NCBI GenBank assembly: GCA_050950645.1
Contig: JBMNHZ010000004.1
Location: 1-22,386, forward strand
DNA: 22,386 nt
Reading direction: 5' to 3'
DNA from: BRH-c25 sp012519325
Lineage (GTDB): Bacteria; Bacillota; Clostridia; Lutisporales; Lutisporaceae
Positions 1 to 7,532 of the stretch are shown here, one piece after another. Position numbers and translations under genes: made by a program. Under the pieces are notes generated by a model, which did no database searches, had not been told where the DNA came from, and was given only the letters and a program-made list of their open reading frames with translations. Position 1 is the first letter of the stretch. Every line of letters begins with the position of its first letter.

Positions 1-1
1 G

Positions 2-233
2 AAAGCAATAGATGTTGTTAGTTCAGAAAATGGATTATATGCAGTGTCATCAGCAGCACATTTATTTAAACTTAATCCTACAACTGGAGAAATAATTAAT
101 AAAAATTTTAAGGATGAAATTATTGACATTGTGATTGATAATAAAGGTGATTTATATGGTATATCAAGAAGTTCATTATATCTAATAAATAAAGATAACC
201 TTTTTGCTGAAGTTATTAAAGATGGTTTTAAAA
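2..233 (+). pseudogene. 3' part of a beta-propeller-like repeat protein gene, cut by an IS256 element
   Basis: The frame is open from base 2, so the 5' end lies outside the window. The visible residues form a repeating pattern in which short hydrophobic strands (GLYAVSS, LFKLNPTTGEI, IIDIVIDNKGDLYGIS, SLYLINKDN) recur with polar turns. This is the look of a WD40/PQQ-like or SMP-30-like beta-propeller blade, but no specific family can be assigned. The frame reaches a stop at 248-250 only because IS256 sequence follows base 233; the true 3' end is at 1834-1919. Base composition is about 25% GC, far lower than the surface genes further right, which may mean a different origin. There is no visible signal for substrate or partner. 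Confidence 0.7.
226..233. repeat. Left copy of 8-bp target duplication of the IS256 element (TTTTAAAA)
   Basis: TTTTAAAA occurs at 226-233 and again at 1826-1833, exactly bracketing the element. IS256-family elements duplicate 8-9 bp. Deleting one copy with the element restores the host reading frame, which supports this boundary. The sequence is palindromic, so on its own it could be mistaken for part of the terminal inverted repeat. Confidence 0.85.
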
Positions 234-1825
234 AGTCAAGTCCAAATTAGTGTGTAAATTTCCTCGGTTGTCCAGCCGGTACGATAAAGGACATTGATAC
301 TATCAAACCGGACCAGACCAAAGCTTTTATGCCGCGAAAGCTGTTGATGATGAGTACATGGCATGTTAGGCTAGATTGCCAGGCATCACCACCACTCCAG
401 CGTAAGACATACCCATAAAACAATGGGGATGGCTCTGATGCATACAAACATGCCATGAGAGGCTCGTTGTCAACAGACCGTGGAATAAATGCAATGATAG
501 TAGTAGGTACCCTAGGCAGCAGAGTTACTATCCTTGGTTTTCTTGTTCTCCATACTTTGATAATATAAATCCATATCAAAGTATTTGCGACCTGCTTGCC
601 ACTTTTCATCTTGTTCCATAAGAAGGGCGCCCATTAAACGGATTACTGATGCCTCGTTAGGGAAAATGCGTATTACCCGCTCTCGTCGCCTCACTTCCTG
701 ATTGAGCCGTTCCACGCCGTTTGTAGTACGTAGTCGCTTTCGATATTTCAGGGGCACTGCCAGAACCGCTGTGATATCATCGAAGGATCCGTCTAATAGA
801 GTAGCAGCTTTTGGCGCTCTCGTCCCGTATTTGCCAAGGATCTGATCTCTTACCTTTCGAGCACTATCTAAGTCAACAGCTTCATACAGCTCACGAAGAT
901 CTTCTTTGATAACAGGTTGTAGTGCTTTAGGAGTGTGATCCAGCATGTTCCTCGAAAAATGGGTTTGACATCGTTGCCAGGTTGCTCCTTGAAAATGTCT
1001 CTTGACTGCATTGACAAGCCCCTTGTGATTGTCGGATGTAATTAAGCGAACGTCTTTTAATCCCCTTTCCTTAAGGGATGCGAAGAATTCTCCCCAACTG
1101 CTTTCAGTTTCTGTGTTAGCCACCTGAAAGCCAATAATTTCGCGATAACCTTCTTCGTTGACACCTACGGCGATGAGTAGTCCTCTTGACTGAACCCGAT
1201 GATCTTCACGTACCTTAAGGTAAAGAGCATCTACAATTAGAAAGGGATAACGACTTTCAAGCGGTCTTGTCCTAAAAGCGTGAACCATTGGATCCAGCTG
1301 CTTACAAAGAGCTGAAACGGTGGATTTAGAAAACGATTTACCACAGAGTTCTTGTGTGATGGCTTCAACTTTACGAGTTGAAACCCCGTTAATCACCATC
1401 TCCATCATGGCCAGTATCAAGGCCTGTTCACTGCGTTGATATCGGGCAAACAGCTCTGTAGAAAACTTACCATTACGATGCCTGGGAACCCGCAGAGTAA
1501 GTGTGCCAACTCGAGTAGTCATCTGTCTATCTCGAAAACCATTGCGGTAGGCCGTTCTTTCTTCAGTTCTCTCATAAGGTTCAGCGCCTACCTGTTCTGA
1601 AGATTGGGCTAAAAGTACCTGGTTGAAGATTTCCTCTAATAGCTTGGAAAATGCTTCATCCCTGCCTTTTGATAAAAATAGTCCGTGCAAAAGTTCTTCG
1701 GTTATTGTAATATTATACTGAGCCATGGTTCTTCCTCCTCGGTTTGGTATTTGATGGTACTTATATTCTAACCGAGGTATGAGCTTTGGCTCAACTTCTT
1801 TTTACACCATTATATAGACTTAATC
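234..1825 (-). mobile_element. IS256-family insertion sequence, about 1.59 kb
   Basis: The element holds one transposase gene on the minus strand. Its ends are imperfect inverted repeats: the left end at 234-258 and the reverse complement of 1801-1825 agree at 17 of 25 positions, including AAGTC and the inner GTGTAAA. TTTTAAAA flanks both sides. About 260 bp between the left end and the transposase stop (251-511) has no supportable gene and makes the element a little longer than many IS256 members. Clean ends, an exact duplication and an intact transposase suggest a fairly recent, possibly still mobile, insertion. Confidence 0.9.
512..1726 (-). CDS. IS256-family (mutator-type) DDE transposase
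   Basis: A 404-residue protein of normal family length that catalyses cut and strand transfer of its own element. The DDE triad is visible as D166 (IVDALYLKVR), D232 (ITSDNHKGL) and E339 (TTNGVERLNQEVRRR). The cysteine/histidine segment WQRCQTHFSRN at about 250-260, typical of the family, is present. The N-terminal region (RNGFRDRQM, then TLTLRVPRHRNG) is the usual mutator-type DNA-binding part. The start at 1726 is preceded on the minus strand by GAGGAGGAAG with good spacing. No frameshift or missing catalytic residue was seen, so the enzyme is probably functional. It reads opposite to the host gene it interrupts. Confidence 0.96.
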   Translation of the reverse strand: MAQYNITITEELLHGLFLSKGRDEAFSKLLEEIFNQVLLAQSSEQVGAEPYERTEERTAYRNGFRDRQMTTRVGTLTLRVPRHRNGKFSTELFARYQRSEQALILAMMEMVINGVSTRKVEAITQELCGKSFSKSTVSALCKQLDPMVHAFRTRPLESRYPFLIVDALYLKVREDHRVQSRGLLIAVGVNEEGYREIIGFQVANTETESSWGEFFASLKERGLKDVRLITSDNHKGLVNAVKRHFQGATWQRCQTHFSRNMLDHTPKALQPVIKEDLRELYEAVDLDSARKVRDQILGKYGTRAPKAATLLDGSFDDITAVLAVPLKYRKRLRTTNGVERLNQEVRRRERVIRIFPNEASVIRLMGALLMEQDEKWQAGRKYFDMDLYYQSMENKKTKDSNSAA

Positions 1826-1833
1826 TTTTAAAA
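1826..1833. repeat. Right copy of 8-bp target duplication of the IS256 element (TTTTAAAA)
   Basis: Identical to 226-233. Joining 2-233 directly to base 1834 gives an uninterrupted frame, so this copy arose by insertion. Confidence 0.85.
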
Positions 1834-1919
1834 GTTTAGACAAATTAACTTTAGATAAAAAAAGTGGGAACCTATATTTTTTTGATAACACTAATCTTAT
1901 TGAATATAAAATTAAATAG
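1834..1919 (+). pseudogene. Displaced 3' end of the beta-propeller-like gene
   Basis: When the IS256 element and one TTTTAAAA copy are removed, the codons ending GGT TTT AAA continue as AGT TTA GAC. The frame then stays open for about 28 more residues, including SGNLYFFDNTNLIEYKIK, and ends at TAG 1917-1919. The segment NLYFFDNTNLIEYKI repeats the strand pattern of the upstream fragment (LY, then a polar turn, then a hydrophobic strand), so it reads as the last blade. It has the same AT-rich composition as the upstream part. It has no start or ribosome site of its own and is not expected to be translated. Confidence 0.8.
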
Positions 1920-1980
1920 CACAATAATCTAAGTGCCTGTAAATTAGTTTTAGTTAATCACACTAATATGAGAAAACTAA

Positions 1981-2124
1981 CAGAACGTATTAAGCGATGA
2001 AGTACATCAGTTGTTTGTACCTGGCAGAAGTGGACAGGCCGTGGATGTTTTGCTTGATAGCGTCGGTGTATCTGTAGGTATCGGAGGACAAAGGCTTTTA
2101 AGATTGAAAGAATATCCCAGCTAG
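1981..2124 (+). pseudogene. Orphan C-terminal coding tail, family not recognised
   Basis: Directly after an in-frame stop (1978-1980) one frame runs 47 codons to TAG 2122-2124 and reads like real protein, for example LFVPGRSGQAVDVLLDSVG and GVSVGIGGQRLLRLKEYP. There is no convincing start codon or ribosome site, and GC is clearly higher than in the AT-rich DNA just to the left. I take it to be the end of a gene whose front was lost by deletion or recombination. I do not recognise the family. It also overlaps the promoter proposed for the next gene. Confidence 0.4.
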
Positions 2125-2132
2125 AGTAAAAT
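2104..2132 (+). promoter_or_regulatory. Candidate sigma-A promoter for the S-layer-like gene at 2161
   Basis: TTGAAA at 2104-2109 and TAAAAT at 2127-2132 are separated by 17 bp, each one base from consensus. Transcription would start near 2139, leaving a leader of about 20 nt that carries the ribosome site. Confidence 0.5.
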
Positions 2133-2160
2133 ATAGTAAAAAGATATAGAGGGGATGGCT

Positions 2161-3753
2161 ATGAGAAAAAAGAGACTGTTGGCTGTTTTGATGGCAGCAA
2201 TTATTATGATGGCTTCCATGACGGGGCTTATCGTCCAGGCAGATACCATCGGCAGGGAAGCAAAGGCCTGCAGTGAGCTGGGGATACTTCTGGGATCAGA
2301 TAAGAGCGGGGTTACGGCCCAATACTTGTCCAATACTCCCACAAGGCTTCAGGCATATATTATTGCTTTGAGGCTGAAGGGGCTTTATAATGAAGCGGGT
2401 AAGTTTGAAAGCAGAAAGAATTTTTCAGATGCTTCAGCTGCCGGGTGGGCAAAAAATTATCTTGCTTATGCAAAGAATTATCCGGAACTGGGCTGGACGG
2501 GCTATTCCGACGGCAGGTTCGGAGTTAACGATAAGATAAATGCACAGGCCTTTTACAAGGTTTTGCTTGAGACCTTGGGCTACAAGCAGAATGTGGATTT
2601 TACCTATGCCCGGACTCTTGAATTTGCCGATAAGATTGGGCTTGTTGAAAGTGCACAAAAAATTGCTGCAATAAAATCCTTTACGATTAATGACATTGCA
2701 AAGGGCATATACGCAACATTGAATACGAATATTGCCGGTACTGACAAGAAGCTAGTCGACTTCCTGGCAAGTAAGGGGGTCTTTGCACCGGAAAAGGTTG
2801 AGGCGGCAGGCTTTAATGCATATTTACAGTTTATCCCGATGATTGACCAAAGATATGGAATAGCTTGGGTGCCTGTTAATGATACTTTTAAAAAGCTTGG
2901 CTATTTTATCAATGAGGATAACAAAACCAATACGGCTTATGAAATTACCAAGGGTTCGAACAGGGTGAGGTTTACCGAAGGATTTACGACGGCATATGTG
3001 AATAATACAAAATATATATTGGAACAATCCATTATTAAAGATGAGGATGGGTTATATTATATTCCGGTTTCCTTTATTGTGACGAGTGCCGGGGAATTGG
3101 GCTACGATGCTGAGTACATAAAGGGCAAGAATATTTTAAAGCTGCGGAAGCTGCCGGAAATCAAAGCCGCACAGGACGAAATAGTAATGACGGGGGGAGA
3201 TAAAAGGAGTATTAAGGTTGAGAAGATTTTCTCCGAAATCGAAAGAGAAGTAATCACAAACCGTTGTACCTTTGCAGCAGCCAAAAATAACGGAATGGTT
3301 CAGGTGGGGAGTACAACAGGTGAAATAACGGCAAGGAATGTGGGAAGTGCCGAAATCATTGTCAGTTACGAGGGTAAGGAAGTTGACAGAGTTACAGTTC
3401 ATGTTGTTTCTGTTGTTCCTAAGTACTATCCTTCAGCTTTTTATGAGCAGGTATTCGAGCCTGCATTCAGATTGGATAAATCCAACTATACCGACGGCTT
3501 TGGAGTTGTCTGGAATAAGGATACCGGAGTAATTGTGAAGAATATTGAAGATGACAGCATGGATACGGGAAGTTCGTTGAGCATATTGAATTATTCGGCA
3601 GTGGGGTCAGGTGTGACCGCCGACCTGACAAAGCTGTTGGAAAACAGGGCAATCAGGGGGAAGACAATTTCTTTGAGAATATACGCAAAAGCTGTAAGCA
3701 AAGATTCGAAGATTTCTGCGGTGTTAAATATAGGAACCGGCGGGGCAGCAGTC
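2161..3753 (+). pseudogene. 5' part of secreted S-layer-like protein gene, interrupted by IS21-a
   Basis: The chosen start is ATG 2161 (MRKKRLLAVL), because AGAGGGG ends immediately before the alternative ATG at 2155 and is well spaced only for 2161. A signal peptide (charged start, hydrophobic core, cleavage near VQADT) leads into about 190 residues of diverged SLH-like repeats (YPELGWTGYSDGRFGVND is typical). A copper-amine-oxidase-N-like module follows (AWVPVNDTFKKLGY to YYIPVSFIVTSAGELGYD), then a Big2-like Ig domain (EIVMTGGDKRSIKV to VDRVTVHVVSV). Last comes the front of a CBM4_9-like jelly-roll domain (GKTISLRIYAKAV), which stops at TGA 3754-3756, four bases before the first IS21-a repeat. 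The rest of that domain lies at 8840-9040. The protein was presumably exported and wall-associated. The N-terminal half is paralogous to the gene at 10538. Confidence 0.85.
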
Positions 3754-3757
3754 TGAA

Positions 3758-3862
3758 TGTCAATGAATTTCTTTACCACTTGACATCCAATTTGTTTACC
3801 AGTAATGATACTGAATTAGTTTGCCATTTTTAAGATTTTGACATTGAAAAAGTTTACCACTT
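3758..3862. repeat. Four related terminal repeats at the left end of IS21-a
   Basis: Copies begin at 3758, 3781, 3807 and 3839. All share the pattern TG-A-CA, about six variable bases, then GTTTACCA or close variants (one has GTTTGCCA). The right end has a clear copy at 8813-8836 in opposite orientation. They are probably IstA binding sites. Confidence 0.65.
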
Positions 3863-3876
3863 AGTTTTGAATTATA

Positions 3877-3904
3877 GGGAAATACTGATGATGCAGCATT
3901 TCCC
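3877..3904 (-). terminator. Hairpin downstream of istB of IS21-a
   Basis: GGGAAAT at 3877-3883 pairs with ATTTCCC at 3898-3904, with further CTG/CAG pairing inside. It sits just beyond the istB stop on the minus strand. No strong T-run follows, so termination is uncertain. Confidence 0.35.
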
Positions 3905-3910
3905 CTGTAT

Positions 3911-4663
3911 TTAATCGTCTTTTTCTCTATTAGAATGCTCTGCCCTGTAAGGGTGATCAGAATTCATATTTAGCACATGAGATCTGAAGGTCAAACGATC
4001 AATCAGGGCTGTTACCATTGTCGTATTTTCAAACATTGTAATCCAATCTGAGAACTTCAGATTTGTTGATACGATTACACTACGGCGTTCAGCTCTGTCT
4101 GCAATTACTTTAAATAATAATTCCGACTGATGACGGTTAAAGGTTAGGTAACTTAGTTCATCAATAATTAGTAATTCAGCTTTTGCAAGTTGTCTTTCTA
4201 TCTTAATCAGTTTCTTGTATTCCTGAGCTTCAATCAGCTCATTTGAAAGATTTGCTGCAGTGTAGAACTTTACATTCATACCCTGCATACAAGCTTTAAT
4301 CCCAAGGGCAATACTAAGATGCGTTTTGCCAGTCCCGGGATTACCAATCATTACAATGTTCTGCCTCTTGCTGACGAAATCACAACTGGCAAGCTCATGA
4401 ATAAAGGCTTCTGTAAGGTGTTCAAGACGACTGCAATCAAATTCATCAATAGTTTTTATGTATGGGAAGTTTGCAGCTTTGATCCGGCGCTTTTGACTGC
4501 TTTCCATCCGGGAGTCAAGCTCCATTTTCATAAGCGCAAGAAGAAAATCTTCGTAGCTTTTGTTACTTCCTAATTGGCGTATTACATTATCATAGTTATT
4601 AAAAGTGGGTAGCCTTAGCTGCTTTGAATACAGCTCAATTGTTTGTGCATTGGCATTTTTCAT
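3911..4663 (-). CDS. istB: IS21-family helper ATPase IstB (IS21-a)
   Basis: A 250-residue AAA+ ATPase of normal IstB length that acts with IstA to choose and deliver the insertion target. Walker A is GNPGTGKT at residues 107-114 and Walker B is LLIIDEL at about 164-170. The sensor-like VIVSTNLKFSDW and the C-terminal IDRLTFRSHVL, typical of IstB, are present. The start codon overlaps the istA stop in an ATGA arrangement, and no strong ribosome site is seen, so translation is probably coupled to istA. The gene is intact, but its partner istA is broken, so it may serve only related elements elsewhere. It differs clearly from the istB of IS21-b. Confidence 0.95.
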   Translation of the reverse strand: MKNANAQTIELYSKQLRLPTFNNYDNVIRQLGSNKSYEDFLLALMKMELDSRMESSQKRRIKAANFPYIKTIDEFDCSRLEHLTEAFIHELASCDFVSKRQNIVMIGNPGTGKTHLSIALGIKACMQGMNVKFYTAANLSNELIEAQEYKKLIKIERQLAKAELLIIDELSYLTFNRHQSELLFKVIADRAERRSVIVSTNLKFSDWITMFENTTMVTALIDRLTFRSHVLNMNSDHPYRAEHSNREKDD

Positions 4664-4907
4664 TGATTTGCTACCCCATACTTTTCATCATATTTTCTTA
4701 AGTCAGTTTTTGTAATGTCGATCTCATTCTTAAGATATATTACAGAAGAATCTACCGGCTCATTTAAATAGGTTCTCACCATGTCAACTGTCGGAACAAC
4801 ATGACTTGGAATGAGGTGCTTGATAGCAAGGATTCGTTCCTCTCCGTAATCTACACATAAGCGGAGCAGCTTAACCATCTCCTTGTTACCTCCAGGCAGT
4901 TGACTTC
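4660..4907 (-). pseudogene. istA: 3' fragment of istA of IS21-a
   Basis: This is the C-terminal 80 or so residues of the IstA transposase whose front is at 7527-8757. Removing IS21-b plus one CCCAGT copy joins the codons for KELLDW to GSQLPGGNKEMVKLLRLC without a frame change. Counted from the upstream ATG at 8766, the reconstructed gene is 1488 nt (495 residues), a usual IstA length. The fragment runs to a stop that overlaps the istB start. It has no ribosome site of its own at the break. Confidence 0.9.
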
Positions 4908-4913
4908 CCCAGT
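4908..4913. repeat. Left copy of 6-bp target duplication of IS21-b (CCCAGT)
   Basis: Identical to 7527-7532 on the other side of IS21-b. IS21 elements duplicate 4-8 bp, and deleting one copy restores the istA frame. Confidence 0.88.
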
Positions 4914-4945
4914 TGCGTATTTCGGCGACATCCGGACACTGATAC

Positions 4946-5049
4946 CGGAATTATCCGGACAGCATATCGGAATTATCCGGACACCGTATCGGAATTATCC
5001 GGACACCGTATCGGAATTATCCGGACACCGTATCGGAATTATCCGGACA
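4946..5049. repeat. Five 22-bp direct repeats in the left end of IS21-b
   Basis: The core CGGAATTATCCGGACA begins at 4946, 4968, 4990, 5012 and 5034, a strict 22-bp period of about two helical turns. The 6-bp connecting bases are nearly constant (usually CCGTAT). A half unit (ATCCGGAC) sits nearer the tip. They are most likely IstA binding sites, and an array this regular would put the sites on one face of the helix. Confidence 0.85.
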
Positions 5050-5111
5050 CCTTGTCGAGCTAACAAATTAAGTGCTACCCTTAAAGTATAAAGCTTTAAG
5101 GGGGGCAAATA

Positions 5112-6647
5112 ATGAGGAGGCTAGACATGTCTAAAGTAAGAGAAATACTTAGGTTAAAGTTTGATGTTGGATTATCACTAAGAGATATCGCTGCATCATG
5201 TAATTGTGGAAAATCAACCGTTGATGATGTACTCAAACGGGCTAAAAATGCAAATATCTCTTGGCCATGCTATCTTAATGACAAGGAACTATTATCCTTG
5301 ATTTATCCCCCATCAGAAGCTCGGAACAAAGCAATAGAGCCTGATTTAGATCACATCTTCAACGAGATGAAAAAGAAAAATGTGACTCTTATGCTTCTGT
5401 GGGAAGAGTATAAAAGAGATAATCCCGACGGCTTAATGTATACACAGTTTTGTGAGCGATACAGAAACTTCAAGAAAACCAACCAGATATCAATGCATAT
5501 TGAGCATAAAGCAGGAGAAGAGATGCAGGTTGATTGGGCAGGCAGCACAATCCCCTACATCGAACTTCCCTCCGGTAAGGAAAAGGAAGCATATGTTTTC
5601 GTATCAGTCCTTCCTGCTTCTTCATATCCCTTTGCTTACGCCTATGAGGATATGAAGCTTCCAAACTGGATTGATGCTCATATTAGAGCTTTTGAATACT
5701 ATGGCGGAGTACCAAGAATTACGATTCCTGACAATACCAAGACTGCTGTTAAAATGCCGGATCTGGTAGATCCACAGTTAAATAAAAGTTATACCGAGAT
5801 GGCAGCGCATTACGGAACAACTCTGGTTCCGGCCAGGCCGGGGAAACCTAAGGATAAAGCTGCTGATGAAAACATGGTTGGCAATATCTCAAGGCGAATT
5901 ATTGCTGCATTAAGGAACCATCAGTTTTTCAGCCTCATTGAAATTAACAAGGCGGTAAGAACTGAACTTAATAAATTCATCAACAGACCCTTCCAGAAGA
6001 TTGAAGGCAACCGTTTGTCTGCCTTTGAAGCTATTGATAAACCGGCACTCAAGCCTTTGCCTGATACCCGTTATGAATATGCCGACTGGAAGGAGGTTAA
6101 GGTAGCTTTCAACTATCATGTTGAATATGAAGGCTTCTACTACAGCGTCCATTATACCAACATCGGCAAAACTGCTGCTATCCGAGCTACTAACTCGACT
6201 ATTGAGATATTTGTAGACAGTATAAGGATGGCAGCTCATCAAAGAAACTTTAATACATACAAAAGATATACAACCTTACCTGAGCACATGCCGGAATCAC
6301 ATAAGGCCGTTACAGGCTGGAACTCCGCAAGATATTTGGCTTGGGCTGAGGAAATTGGGACAAATACTAAGCAGCTAATTGCAAGTATACTTGAAAGCCG
6401 GGAATATCCTGTACAGACCTATCGAGCCTGTATGGGTATTATGAGACTTTCTTCACACTATCCCTCAGAAACTGTAGAAGCAGCAAGCAGGGAAGCACTT
6501 GAAAAGAGAACCTGTAACTACAAGTACTTCAGTATCATACTCAGGCAAATAGCTTCAAAAGAAGCATCTTCTGAAGGTGAAAAAGCAGTTCCCAACAGTA
6601 ATCTGCGTGGAGCTAAATCCTATGCAGGAGGTGGACTGAATGCTTAA
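5112..6647 (+). CDS. istA: IS21-family transposase IstA (IS21-b)
   Basis: A 511-residue DDE transposase. An N-terminal helix-turn-helix (LSLRDIAASCNCGKSTVDDV, about residues 21-40) is followed by an rve-type catalytic core. Likely catalytic residues are D141 (MQVDWAGS), D207 (IPDNTKTAV) and E253 (KAADENMVG). A C-terminal beta-rich part follows (FNYHVEYEGFYYSVHY). Two starts are possible: ATG 5112, served by the G-rich AAGGGGGG upstream, and ATG 5127 (MSKVREILRL), served by GAGGAGG. The second resembles the usual IstA beginning. It overlaps istB by 8 nt. No frameshift was seen. It differs strongly from IstA of IS21-a, so the nested elements are different IS21 lineages. Confidence 0.95.
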   Translation: MRRLDMSKVREILRLKFDVGLSLRDIAASCNCGKSTVDDVLKRAKNANISWPCYLNDKELLSLIYPPSEARNKAIEPDLDHIFNEMKKKNVTLMLLWEEYKRDNPDGLMYTQFCERYRNFKKTNQISMHIEHKAGEEMQVDWAGSTIPYIELPSGKEKEAYVFVSVLPASSYPFAYAYEDMKLPNWIDAHIRAFEYYGGVPRITIPDNTKTAVKMPDLVDPQLNKSYTEMAAHYGTTLVPARPGKPKDKAADENMVGNISRRIIAALRNHQFFSLIEINKAVRTELNKFINRPFQKIEGNRLSAFEAIDKPALKPLPDTRYEYADWKEVKVAFNYHVEYEGFYYSVHYTNIGKTAAIRATNSTIEIFVDSIRMAAHQRNFNTYKRYTTLPEHMPESHKAVTGWNSARYLAWAEEIGTNTKQLIASILESREYPVQTYRACMGIMRLSSHYPSETVEAASREALEKRTCNYKYFSIILRQIASKEASSEGEKAVPNSNLRGAKSYAGGGLNA

Positions 6648-7395
6648 CAACCAAACAATCGAGAAACTCAGGGATATGAAGCTTAAAACCATGGCTCAGA
6701 TGCTAAGCCAACCAGACCCATCATATTTGGAACTGAGCTTTGAAGAACGACTTGGTCTTATGGTTGAGAAAGAATGGATGGCCAAGAAGAACTCCAAGAT
6801 AAAACGCTTGCTCAGGAATGCCAACCTTGGCATAAATGCCTGCATCGAAGACATAGATTATTCATCCGATAGAACTATTAATAAGCAGTCAATCCTTGAA
6901 CTCGCAAGCTGTGATTTCATCGAAAAATCACTAAATATCATCACTACCGGAAAGACCGGCAGCGGAAAAACCTACTTGATTTGTGCCTTCGGCAATAGTG
7001 CCTGCAGAAAAGGTTATACTGTAAAGTACTTCAGAATTCCGGAGCTGCTTCTGGAAATTCAAGAAGCAAAGTCCAACAGCCAGTATTCAAAGTTTATGCG
7101 AGGGCTTCAAAACACCCGTCTCCTTATACTTGATGATATAGGTTTGAAGTCATACACCTTGGAAGAAAGCCGGGACATACTGGAGATTGCAGAATCACGT
7201 TACAACAGGGGTTCAATGATCCTGTCCGGACAAATATCCCAAAGCCAGTGGTATGAGTTTTTCCCTGACCCGACAATAGCTGATGCAATAATGGATAGGA
7301 TCATCCATAACTCATATATTCTGGAGCTTGATTCAAAGCTCTCGATGAGAGAAGTTATAGCAACCAGGAAGATGCAGAATCTGGACAAGATCTAA
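6640..7395 (+). CDS. istB: IS21-family helper ATPase IstB (IS21-b)
   Basis: A 251-residue AAA+ ATPase. Walker A is GKTGSGKT at residues 104-111 and Walker B is LLILDDIG at about 161-168. SGQISQSQW and the C-terminal DRIIHNSYILEL match the family pattern. The start lies inside the last codons of istA (8-nt overlap), with AGGAGGTGG just upstream, so it is co-translated with the transposase. IstB forms the ATP-dependent target-selection complex for IstA. It appears intact. Confidence 0.95.
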   Translation: MLNNQTIEKLRDMKLKTMAQMLSQPDPSYLELSFEERLGLMVEKEWMAKKNSKIKRLLRNANLGINACIEDIDYSSDRTINKQSILELASCDFIEKSLNIITTGKTGSGKTYLICAFGNSACRKGYTVKYFRIPELLLEIQEAKSNSQYSKFMRGLQNTRLLILDDIGLKSYTLEESRDILEIAESRYNRGSMILSGQISQSQWYEFFPDPTIADAIMDRIIHNSYILELDSKLSMREVIATRKMQNLDKI

Positions 7396-7412
7396 ATAAT
7401 GCTAATTATTGT

Positions 7413-7434
7413 TGCTCAAATGGAGCATTTATTT
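7413..7434 (+). terminator. Short hairpin after istB of IS21-b
   Basis: TGCTC at 7413-7417 pairs with GAGCA at 7423-7427 and is followed by TTTATTTT. The stem is short, so this is a weak candidate for an intrinsic terminator. Confidence 0.4.
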
Positions 7435-7447
7435 TACAATCAAGTTA

Positions 7448-7526
7448 GCTGGCAAAGTGTCCGGATACCTCCGGTTTCGTGTCCGGATGTTTCCGGAATC
7501 GCCGTCCGGATGTTCCGGTATACGCA
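7448..7526. repeat. Right terminal repeat region of IS21-b
   Basis: GTCCGGAT followed by CCGG occurs three times, spaced about 22-24 bp, ending in the inverted TGCGTAT tip at 7526. These mirror the left array but are fewer and less perfect. Confidence 0.6.
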
Positions 7527-7532
7527 CCCAGT
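7527..7532. repeat. Right copy of 6-bp target duplication of IS21-b (CCCAGT)
   Basis: Exact match to 4908-4913. Confidence 0.88.

Larger units (their letters stand above)
4914..7526 (+). mobile_element. IS21-family element IS21-b, 2613 bp, inserted in istA of IS21-a
   Basis: The ends are inverted repeats starting TGCGTAT, followed on both sides by CGG and then ACATCCGGAC. The element carries istA and istB on the plus strand, opposite to IS21-a. Exact CCCAGT copies flank it. Its left end has an array of five 22-bp repeats and its right end has shorter related repeats. Both genes look intact, so it is the younger and possibly active member of the nest. Confidence 0.93.

Noticed and set aside
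247..609. 120-codon minus-strand frame next to the IS256 transposase
   Set aside because: It overlaps the transposase 3' end in another frame, has no ribosome site and no recognisable protein character; it is the non-coding end of the element.
4946..5049. CRISPR-like array of regular repeats
   Set aside because: The connecting 6 bp are nearly constant and far too short to be spacers, no cas gene is near, and the array lies in the tip of an IS21 element.
4900..5091. 63-codon plus-strand frame over the left end of IS21-b
   Set aside because: It translates the 22-bp repeats into a simple repeating peptide and has no start context.
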